Source of the DNA: Cyanoderma ruficeps
Taxonomy: Eukaryota > Chordata > Aves > Passeriformes > Timaliidae
Direction of reading: 5' to 3'
DNA: 64,000 bases
Assembly: GCA_008694505.1 (NCBI GenBank)
Contig: VZDJ01000623.1
Location: 7,098,194-7,162,193 of the forward strand
A program made the position numbers and the translations under genes. The notes below the pieces were generated by a model that was given only the letters and a program-made list of their open reading frames with translations, searched no databases and was not told the origin of the DNA. This document shows positions 52,001 through 61,188 of the stretch, piece by piece. Each line of letters opens with the position of its first letter. Position 1 is the first letter of the stretch.

Positions 52001-55000
52001 CTGGGGAAAGGGACCTGGGGGTCCTGGTCTGTAGACAGTTGGACGTGAGTCAGCAGTGTCCTGGCAGCCAGCAGGGACAGCCCTGTTTTGGGGGATTCTC
52101 AAGCATAGCATCACCAGCCAGGAAAGAGAGCACAAATTCTGGTAATGAATAGTTCAGTTTCCTAAAAATATGACAAATGTTTGTCACCTTGAGTCCTGTG
52201 TACAGTTTTTGGCAGCACAATATAAAAATCCATTAAGTTATTAGAGAGCATCCAAAGGAGGGCCAGGAGCATAGTGAAAGGTCAGGAGGGGAATTGTTAC
52301 TAGAAGCAGTTGAGATCTATTTAGCCTGGGGAAGAGGAGACTGAGGGGAGATCTCATTGCAGTCTTCAGCACCTTCATGAGGGGAAACAGAGGCTCAAGT
52401 ATTAAACACTTCAAGATCAGTGGCAGGACTCAAAGAAAGTGCATGAAGTTGTGTCAGGGAAGGTTTAGGTTGGATATCGGGAAAAGGTTCTTCACCCAGA
52501 GGGTGGTTGGGCACTGGAACAGGCTCCTCAGGGAAGTGGTCACGGCACCAAACCAGCATAGTTCAAGCGTTTGGACAATGGTCTCAGGCACATGGTGTGA
52601 TTCTTGGGATGTCTTGTGAGGACCAGCATATTCTCTGATTCTATGAACCCTGTCCCATAGATTCGCAAAGTTAAATCCTCTCTTCAGGTGCTTTTCAAAT
52701 CCACCTCTTTTGTGGCAGCTCTTGGCAACCCTCACCACTCTCATTGACCGAAGATGATAGTCACTTGTGTTGATTTGAAATGGAAACACTTTGCATTGTG
52801 ATTACTCGCTTTCCATGAGATAAGAGAGCAGATTAGTAATACATAATCTGGCCAAACCTATGCCCTAGTTCTTCAACTGGCTGTGTAAGCAAATGTCTGC
52901 AGCTCCTCAGCAGCTGTGGGGTTTTCCTGCAGAATCATTCCCCAGGTGGAACTGGTGCACTGCTCTGCATGTTTCCCACTTCCAGCCACAACACTTCATG
53001 GCAGAAGACCATGTGGCAGAGGAACTGACAAAAAAAAACTGTGTCAAGACTTTTTCTTGTGTGCTGCCTTTGTATCCTGAGCTAGACAACATGTAAGTCT
53101 TTGCACTCTGGTTTTCCAGTTGCTCGTGGAAGCTGGCTAAAGGGCATGGAGCTGGCTCACTTGGTTTACAAAAGGTCATAATACACATTAAAAGAGCAGC
53201 TACAGATCAGGTAATAAATGGGACACTATCAGAGGCTGTAACCTTGTTCATGTTTTCCTGCCCATCTAACAGAGATAAAATCAAAATATTATCCATACCT
53301 TATTTACTTGCTAATTAAAAAATCTGTAATTTTCTTTAATTGACTGAATATTCACTTCTTTTCAAGTGTCCCTTTCCTTTTCAGTATTAATACTTTTACT
53401 CAGGCTTTATTCTTTTTAAATCCAAATGGACATTCGGGAGGGTTTATACTTAGTACGAAAAACTAAGACATTTGTACTTCTCTTCATAGATAGAAAATTC
53501 TGTGTTCCAGAGTGTTATTTTTAATACTTGCTTCTTATTCATCTATCAATCATATCTTCTCAACATTCCCCTCCTGCAGGTGCTGGAGAGTCAGGAAAGA
53601 GCACTATTGTAAAGCAAATGAAGTAAGTATCTGAATATGCATATCAGCTGTTGAATTTGGTATTTGTCATATAAGCTGTCTACCTAAAGTCTTATTACAA
53701 TGTTTATGCTTATTTGAATAAAATACAAAGAAACATCATTCAAATCAAGTTTCCATTCAAACACACTATAAAGAAAATTACCAGTGTCTGAGACACACAG
53801 GTGGATTGGTAGTCAAATCTGAATGACCAAATTGTGTACTGGGCCCATGTATGGAGACCCGGGAATCTGCTTCCTTGGCTTTGGTGGGAGGTGCTGCAGT
53901 GGGAATGTGACTGTATGAGACAGGCAGTGATGGCTGATCCACCTGGCAGACCCTGTCTCCCGCAGATGCCAATGAAGGATGTTTGCAGATCATCAGGCCA
54001 GCCAAGCCAACACACTCGTGCTGGATACTCTGGCAGTATCCAGTGATCTGTGGCTTGGGAACCATCCTGACCTTGAGACAGCAGCACTCTGCCTCTGGAG
54101 TAGCCTTCAGTTAATTCATGTCTACCCCCAGGTCGTTTGTTGCAAAGTAACAATATCCACAGCATTCTACAGCAAGTTGTTCCACAGTTTAATCACACTT
54201 GGTGTGAATCATGTCTCCTATTAATTTCATTTGATTTCACTGTATTTCAAGAGAAAATATCAACATGTTCACATTGTGCCGTAGAACAGAGAGGGGTTCC
54301 TTCCTTCCTTGTTTTTTTTTAGGGGGATGCGGCTATTCCAGTTTGGTTTTTTGGTTTTTTGTCTGTTTGTTTGGTTTGTTTCATTGGTTTTTTCCCCCAA
54401 ACTGGTCTCTGTAGATCATTCTTGGTCTCCAGACCTCCTGTCGAGGTTTAAAAGGTCTCCCACAGGCCAGAGGAGAACATATTTAACCGCCAGCCTGCAC
54501 AGGGACCAGCTGCTACCCACAATACCATGGCTAGGGACTGATGTAAGAACTGCTTTTAGTAAGAAAATTGTCAGCACAAAAAGTTTTGGTGCAATAATCA
54601 ATCTGGAAAAAAACCCAGGCTGTACAAGTTCATACGCAGAAATCTCTTGTTCGAATTTGGACTGACTATCTGTTTACAGAGATACTGTGGGTACATCATA
54701 AATCTACTGCAAGAATACTTGTAGTTGTTTGTTCAAAGTGCACAAGGTGCCTCACAGATTGAAGTCAGGAACTTCACTTCTCTTCCCTTCAGAGGAAAGT
54801 CAAATCTCCCTACCTGTGTGTGCTGATTTACAATTTAGTTTGACAGTATTTTCATATACAGTAAAACTAAACTAAATTCATAAATGTTTTTCTTTTAAGA
54901 GTAGCCAAAATGCTAATTATATATCTGGTTTAAATTAATAACTCACGAAAATTCAAGGGACCATACTTACACCGATGGCAATTGTCCTCCTTTACTGTGC

Positions 55001-58000
55001 AACCCGATAAAATATTGCTGTTGTGTCTATGCTTATTTTTGTAGGGAGATCCGGATCTGATACCTAAACCTGTCCAAATACAGAAGCAAATTACACAGAG
55101 ATTGTAGCTGTTTAGATTTGGTCCCAATTTGTGAACAGCAATCACTATTTAAGCAACTCGTTTTGTAATAAAGTAGATTCAGAACCATCCACCAAATACT
55201 TTGCTAACTTTCTTTTTTTTTCCCCAGTTAAATAGTAGAAAAATTTATTTCTGGTTTGAGTTCAATTCAGGAGACCCTCTCTATTCAGCAAACCATTGAG
55301 GTGTGTTGTGCTCAAAGGTTCCCCAGGCAGGAGCAGGTTAAAGATGTTCCTCTGAACTGAGCACTTTATGAAGGCTGATAAGCTTTAAGGCATGGAGGAG
55401 GGGGAGAACACTCCAAAGCTGAGAGCTATATTTGAAGACTTGTGCATTTATGAGCTGTCAAATTAATCACAAATATGAACTATTTTACAAGAAAACTGTA
55501 AATTCACAAAAATTGTGTTTTTTCGTATAAAATGTCATCTTTCTGTCACAACGAAGGACTTTTTTAAGGGTTTTTTTTCAGTTAAAACCCCCAATATTTT
55601 TTTTTTTCAGTGAAACATAAAATTTTCTATAGAACACTGCTAGCTGCTTACAAAAGAAATGATTTTGCTGAAAATGCAGTTTCCAGCAAAATCATAGCAA
55701 TTTTATGACTAATAACATAATTTTCTAATTAATAAATCCCTTTTTTTCAGTCCTAATCAAAATTATATCCATCCAATCCATCCACTAAGCTTTAAAAAAT
55801 ATCTTCAGATACTCAAAATATAGGCATGCTGCAAGGCCCTTGCAGCCTAAAAAGATAAGGACAGTTATGAAAGTTACTAAAAAGAAAAAAAAAAATCTCT
55901 GGAGCTCTGTGCTTCAAACTGCATCATTTCCAATGTGCGATCCGGCTTTTTTAAAACCAAGTTGTGTATCTCCGTGCTGTGCTCTTATTTAGCAGTATGA
56001 AGCTTCTACAAATATTTCAGTGAATGAAAAGCAGGAAGCAAAATATTTGGTAGCACATCATGTTTGTTGAGACTGAATCAAAGCCACCTATGTGATGAGA
56101 AGCCCTGCTTCTGTGAATAAAAGCCTCAGAAGGCTGCATCCATAGAATGGGAGGGGTGGTCTCTGCTCCATGAGCTCCTCTTTTTTCTTTCTCCCAGGTT
56201 CAATAGGACACCTTTGAATCTTGCAGAATTCATTTGAATTCTTGATGAAAACAGCATTCAAAGAAAAAACACAAAACCCAACACTTCAAAAGAGAGTTCA
56301 TAGAGTTGCCTGATCTAGAAGTGATTAGGAAAACATTTTAGAGAGCCTTTTTTTTCTACAGATGCTATTCCTACAGGCACAGGAATGCAACCTTTGAATT
56401 TTCTGACGTCCATAAATCAGAGAGGAGTTGTCATCTGGGTTTTGTGTGCGTATGTGAGTGAATTATTTTCTGACAGGGCTGATTTGGCCACTTAGGTAGC
56501 TCTCTCCAGAGTTTATCTCAGTCAAGATAGGGTAAAATACCAAACTCCAAAGCCCAGAAATTCTGTATTTAATAACCTTCCTCTCTGACCAGCTGAAGTG
56601 AGGAAGAATAGAGCCTTGGTTCCAGCAGCCAAAGCAGTTTGGTGTCTGCTCACTGAGAGCACACCAGGCCAAACCAGGTGAAGATTTCATCCTTTTTCAC
56701 AACTCATGGAAAAAGATGTCTCTAAGACATGATCTAATCTGCACACTGATTTGGAGAACTTTAACCACATGCCATTCTCCAGTCAAGGAGGATTATGAAA
56801 TTCTAATTCCTCTGTCAGAATTAGATTACTGAAATTGATTACTAAGGCTCTTTACCCTCTGGAGTAAAATGTATGTCTCCAAAACCTGGAAATAGTAAGA
56901 CCTTGCTATAACTAGAAACTGTAGATCATGCACAAAGAAAAATCTTTTTTTGTTTGTTGGTTTTCTTGATAAGTGCCTGCCATTGTTGAAATATTTTTTC
57001 CAATAATTTTTCTATCTAGGTAAGATTCTGGATAAAAATCAGAATGATTAAACAAACAAAACCAGCCCATGATAATATTGTAGTTTCTGATAGTAAAACA
57101 TTTGGGATCTAAGTCCAGAAATGCATCTTGCCCTATATCTCCAGGGATGGGCCTGGCTTCTGTTCTAAACTCTTACTTTGCTTTAGATTAACATGTAAGA
57201 GGAAAAAACAGCATCTATTCACTCAGACTGGGTGCAGACAATTAACCTCACATAGACAAAAACTGCTGGTGTCCTGTTCTAGCAAAATAGGCAGATCAAT
57301 CATTGAAAAATGCTTTTCCAAGGGCCAAATGCATTCAGTTCTTTCTCACATTTACCACAAAAGCACCTGATCAAATTTTCCATTACTTTAATTTTTCTTT
57401 TCTTTTTTTTTTTTTTAATGTATCCCAAAAGCCTTTTGTTGTTTGGGTTTTTTTTTATCCAGGATCATCCATAAAGACGGTTTCACCTACGAGGAACGCG
57501 TTGAGTTCAGACCCATCATTTACAGTAACGCAGTGCAGTCTATCCTGGCTATTGTGAAAGCAATGACTAAGTTAGGAATCAGTTATGAAAACCCTGCAAG
57601 AATTGTGAGTATGATGCCCTTTCTCTCAAAATAAGCATTGGAACACTTTTTTTCTCCTTTTTTTTTTTTTTTTTTTNTCTTTTTTTTTTTTTTTTTTAAA
57701 TATAATAGTCGAGACTATTAGAACAAAGAGGATCCGGTATTTCTTTTGTGACAGTGGAAACTGATTACCATTTGAGTTACATGTGACAAATTGTCCTTAC
57801 TTATTTTTGTTTTCTCAAAACTGATGTCTGAGGTCTAACCTTTGCATAAACTCCCATTTTGATTGCTATAAAATAAATGTTCGAGTTGCAAAGACATTAA
57901 AAAAACCAGAAAAAACCACTAAACAAACAAACAAACAAACCCACAGAACCTTTTCTTAGCTGCTTAGTCACTTATTTTATTACTATTGGGAAATTTAAAA

Positions 58001-61000
58001 AATATATTCGTTTTATGACCAAACCTTGGGGTTCAGCCATGTAAGGAAAGGTCATGTAGACATATTGGGAGTGTTTCAGTCTGTCATTGCTCCTGGAGCA
58101 GAGACTTCCCTTTTGTGTGGATGCAGGACTGGCACACTGGCACCACAGGGAAGTGGAGTCCAACACTCTTGACACAGTCAACACAGGCACAAGGAGGTAA
58201 AGCCGCAGGAAGAAGACCTGTTATCTGCTGTCAATCACACTGAATTTTCAAGGACAGAAATAAAGGAAAAACTTTTACTTTCCATGCAATGATTTAGTCT
58301 GATAGCCTGTAATTCAGATCTTGCTGAGAACTTCTCAAATGCCTGTCAGAATATCAGTTGATTCTAGTTTTGGCAAATTCTGCCTAATCCCTAGAGGTTT
58401 ATCTTGGAGAGAATAACATCTGCTTATCTGAAAGAGCTTTACTTGTTCCAGAAGACTACATTTCATTATTACAACATGTGGTACTTTGACCTAAAAATGA
58501 TAAACAAAATCTTCAGAGGTCACTAAAGCTCATACTGGCTTTTGACAAAACAGAAATTAAATATTTTCCACGAATGCAAGACATTCAAACAAATGTACCA
58601 AGGCCCAAAAGCAGCACACAGAAAGTGTTAATGTGCTCTACTTCATAAGGAGCCATCAGCCACCCTGCATGGCCCAAGCCATGGCTAGAGCTGGACCTTG
58701 CAGCACTGGCCACACGTCCTGCCTGGCTCAGCACAGATATCCATTACATGATGCAGACTCTGCCACCTGCTACTGAGATATGTTCTCCCTTTGCCCCAGT
58801 ATTTCAGTCTCTTTTCTCAACCCTGACAAATTTTCTGAGATATCTGTACAGTTTCATAGACAGCCTTTTCAAAGGACTACACAGCACAGAGAACTTGCAA
58901 AATATCTCAGTTCATTTCTTAGCATTATATATAACCAAATGCAGAAAATACAACTTTTATAAGTTTATCATTTATAGCAGTCATCCAGCTCTTGCTGGTA
59001 TTGCAGAAGAGACCTCTAGGAACACAGCTGAATACATCTGTGTAGAATGTTTGCAGTGCCTGTTTTCTTTTCCCCTGGAATGACAGAAGAGCAACCTGGA
59101 TGTGATTTTTAGAGAAACTAGAAATTTTGGTCACATTTATCTGAATTGCCACTAAGCATTGCTTTTTCTTCCAAAAAGTTCCAAAAACTTAGCTTACATT
59201 TCCCATAAAATCATAAGCCGTTTATAAACTTGAGTTGTTTGGATATAAGCTTTGATTTCAGCTGGACTTCATTCTTGCTGTGTGTTCTGGTCCTGATTTA
59301 GCTGCTCAAAGTCATCTAGTTCAAGGACTGGGATTATCTTAGTCCCAAAAGAAATGTGCTTATCCATGTTCCAGGTCTGCCTGCAAATCTTACTGGTATG
59401 GAAAAGGCCTTAGCACTTAATTTAAAGAACATCTGTTTAGGGGAGCAAGATAATTTTTTCTTTCTAAAACATCATTCCAATCTATTTTTAGTATGAAAAC
59501 CATCTGAAGTCTTTGTAAATGCCAGAAAGAAACAAAAAAAATTGTACAAATCAGGTTTGTGATAAGTTCAATCTGCTGCTATCTTCCTTTATTATATAAG
59601 CACCAAAATCCACAGTTACCCCCTTTTGCACAATAATCAATGAACATTTACCCTCTACACCTAGAGACTCTGAGCTCAAGGCTTCTCACTACAGGCCATT
59701 CAACCTAGAAATCCAGCCTAGTAGGTGGATGGCTGTAATCACTCCGTGATATGTCATATCTGGAAGCAGAGAACATTCCAGCTCTTATCTTGCAGAGTGT
59801 GCACCCTGGAGACAAACACGGGGCACACGCGGGAGAGCGTGACTGGCTTCTGCTGATCCCAGCACTGCAGGAGGGGATGGGGGTGTAAATGGAGCTGCTG
59901 CTGTTTCATGCAGAAGGACAATTATCCTGCTGTCTTCCTCCCTCGTTCCAGTGAAGGCAAATTTCTAGTGGTTATTTCACATGTTTTTGCTTTTTTTTCT
60001 CCGTGCCTACTCAAATTCTCTTTTTTTTCCTCCATGCCTACTCAATTTCTCTTTCAGAAAAAAAAATTCAGTGTATAATTTTTGATCTGTCTCTTACTTT
60101 TATAAAGTTTCCATAAACTGCATCTCCTCTTGAGACAAAAACATATAGCACATTCCTAAAACAAATTTGTTAAAAATTTTTGTGAAGATGCTTCCTGGTT
60201 TTGAATAAAAGATAATCCCTGCCAAAACAGTGTCTGCCAGAATCCATTTATACTTTTGCAATAATTGATTGCAAGTCACTTGAGTTGTCTACTTCTACAA
60301 CTAGGAAGGAATTATGTTTTATAATTATCCCTTGCTGTAGCAGTGTATCAAATGACTATTTTAATCATGCTCTTTATTTACAGTAAATTCCTAAGCTGTT
60401 AACTACTGAAAAGATTTTTTTTAGTGAAATAAATTACTTAAAATAATTTTTATTTGACTAGAAAAGGAAGAAATTACAGAGTGATATATTTAAAATATTT
60501 GGGATTTCATTCTGTACAGGTTTCTTCTTCCCCACATATGTGAAAAGCATTCACTAGTTATATTCACTTTGTCACATTTTTACTGGGGTCTAAAGCTAGA
60601 ATTTTTTTTTTACAAACACATTCAAAAACACCTTTAGATATAGATTTCTGAATTAATATAGTTATGTTTTAACTTTTAGTGTCCTATTTAATTTAATTTT
60701 TGATGCCCTATTACTCTCTCTTAATATAAAAGCCTTCCATTCAAGTTGTATTCTTATGGCAAGATGAAACTGAGCCCTCACATGAACAAAACAAAGCAAT
60801 AAAAGGATGAAAACTCTGTGTATCACAATTTTAGCCTAACCTTGGCCACTACCTAAAGGGAAGTGAGCTTGCAAAAGGATATTTACACGCACAGGCCAGT
60901 ACAGCAACCTGGCAAAAAACAGAGAAAACGAGAAATTTTGCCCAAGCAACTCATTATAAACCAAGCACATCTTCAAGGAGGTGAAGGGGCATGGCGCGCT

Positions 61001-61188
61001 CGCACAATATTTACTGAAATCTCTCTTTAGGAAGACGAAAGGAAGCTGTGTGTCATGGCAACAACTCTGGAGGATGGCAGCATGTCTTCTGAGCTGGTGG
61101 GGCTCATCAAGCAGCTGTGGTGTGACGGCGGGACGCAGGCCTGCTTCGCCAGGGCGGCCGAATACCAGCTCAGCGACTCGGCAGCCTA
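45907..61188 (+). CDS. GNAT3: Gustducin-type G-protein alpha subunit, 5' half (exons 1-4 of about 8)
   Basis: The product would be the GTP-binding alpha subunit that couples bitter, sweet and umami taste receptors (and gut chemosensors) to phosphodiesterase and PLC-beta2 signalling at the inner plasma membrane. Joining 45907-46024, 53580-53622, 57463-57604 and 61031-61188 gives one open frame of 461 nt, residues 1-153 plus two bases of codon 154. The full family protein is about 354 residues. Visible elements are Gly2 for N-myristoylation, a charged amphipathic N-terminal helix ([19 protein letters not shown]), the P-loop GAGESGKST at residues 40-48, and the helical domain ending in EYQLSDSAA. 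The SSESKESA N-terminus and the M-A-x-T-L-E-D-G motif favour GNAT3 over the rod and cone transducins GNAT1 and GNAT2, as I recall the families. The G-protein switches and receptor-binding C-terminus lie past the window. Several helical-domain residues differ from the usual sequence, but no frame is broken. Confidence 0.85.
46025..51477 (+). other. GNAT3 intron 1, 5' part
   Basis: Intron 1 spans 46025-53579 (7555 bp). This part holds no recognised exon. The phrase gatccatctaattcagcatcatgtct near 47289-47314 resembles an old sauropsid repeat. Positions 48563-48590 share a 25-30-bp phrase with 37072-37096. A GC-richer patch with short open frames lies at 49990-50370. Confidence 0.5.
51478..52646 (+). 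mobile_element. CR1 LINE, 5'-truncated, in GNAT3 intron 1
   Basis: The + strand carries broken pieces of CR1 ORF2 reverse transcriptase. They begin at FDTI (51484), then [27 protein letters not shown] sequence split over frames near 51711-51779. RDLGVLV follows near 52008, and [26 protein letters not shown] at 52451-52528. It ends close to ctctgattctatgaa at 52633-52647, matching the CR1 3' terminus built on attctatga. Frameshifts, stops and internal losses show it is inactive. It lies in sense orientation inside intron 1. Confidence 0.92.
52647..53579 (+). other. GNAT3 intron 1, 3' part
   Basis: No repeat was recognised. It ends in the pyrimidine tract tcttctcaacattcccctcc and acceptor AG at 53578-53579. 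Confidence 0.5.
53580..53622 (+). CDS. GNAT3: GNAT3 coding exon 2 (P-loop)
   Basis: This 43-nt exon has the conserved length of the second Gi/Gt exon. It is bounded by a pyrimidine-rich acceptor ending ctcctgcag and donor gtaagt. It completes Gly40 and encodes [13 protein letters not shown] plus two bases of Lys54. It therefore carries the core of the phosphate-binding P-loop, including the Lys and Ser of GKS that bind the nucleotide phosphates and Mg2+. All P-loop residues are intact, which argues against a decayed pseudogene. Confidence 0.9.
53623..57462 (+). other. GNAT3 intron 2
   Basis: 3840 bp. It contains a GC-richer segment (53830-54130) with chance open frames, a possible L3/CR1 relic (54165-54245), and a T/G-rich low-complexity tract (54309-54400). 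It ends in a T-rich tract before the acceptor at 57461-57462. Confidence 0.6.
54165..54245. repeat. Possible ancient L3/CR1-type relic
   Basis: The phrase gttgttccacagtttaatca followed by ggtgtgaa and attaatttcatttg resembles the tail of an ancient amniote L3-type LINE as I remember it. Strand and extent are uncertain. Confidence 0.35.
57463..57604 (+). CDS. GNAT3: GNAT3 coding exon 3 (start of helical domain)
   Basis: The exon is 142 nt, the conserved third Gi/Gt exon length, between acceptor ttttatccag and donor gtgagt. It completes Lys54 and encodes residues 55-101, from IIHKDGF to NPARI. Helix alpha-A of the helical domain is recognisable from EFRPIIYSN and [15 protein letters not shown]. 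Relative to the gustducin sequence I remember, several positions are changed: Arg66 in place of Cys, and Arg70-Pro71 where Lys-Ala is usual. The reading frame is intact and the third-base pattern looks like coding sequence. Confidence 0.87.
57605..61030 (+). other. GNAT3 intron 3
   Basis: 3426 bp. It starts with gtgagt and contains a poly-T tract with an ambiguous base at 57677, an (AAAC)n run at 57923-57941, and a roughly 30-bp doubling at 59990-60049. No exon was recognised. A branch-like tactgaa occurs about 18 bp before the acceptor. Confidence 0.6.
59990..60049 (+). repeat. 30-bp tandem doubling
   Basis: ctttttttt-ctccgtgcctactcaaattct is followed at once by ctttttttt-cctccatgcctactcaatttct. 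Confidence 0.85.
61031..61188 (+). CDS. GNAT3: GNAT3 coding exon 4 (helical domain)
   Basis: The exon is 158 nt, the conserved fourth Gi/Gt exon length, after acceptor ctctctttag. It encodes residues 102-153 ([16 protein letters not shown] ... EYQLSDSAA) plus the bases TA of codon 154. The donor is gtaggt at 61189. The exon-intron junction reads TA|G, so an unspliced translation shows a stop. In the family codon 154 is Tyr, split at exactly this point. The exon is GC- and CpG-richer than its introns. Unusual residues include Cys132 after Trp131 (Lys or Arg is usual) and Ala141 in CFAR (Glu or Asn is usual). Confidence 0.87.

Noticed and set aside
53740..54165. 141-codon minus-strand frame in GNAT3 intron 2
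   Set aside because: It sits in a GC-richer segment where several frames on both strands are open. No homology recognised. Probably degraded repeat.
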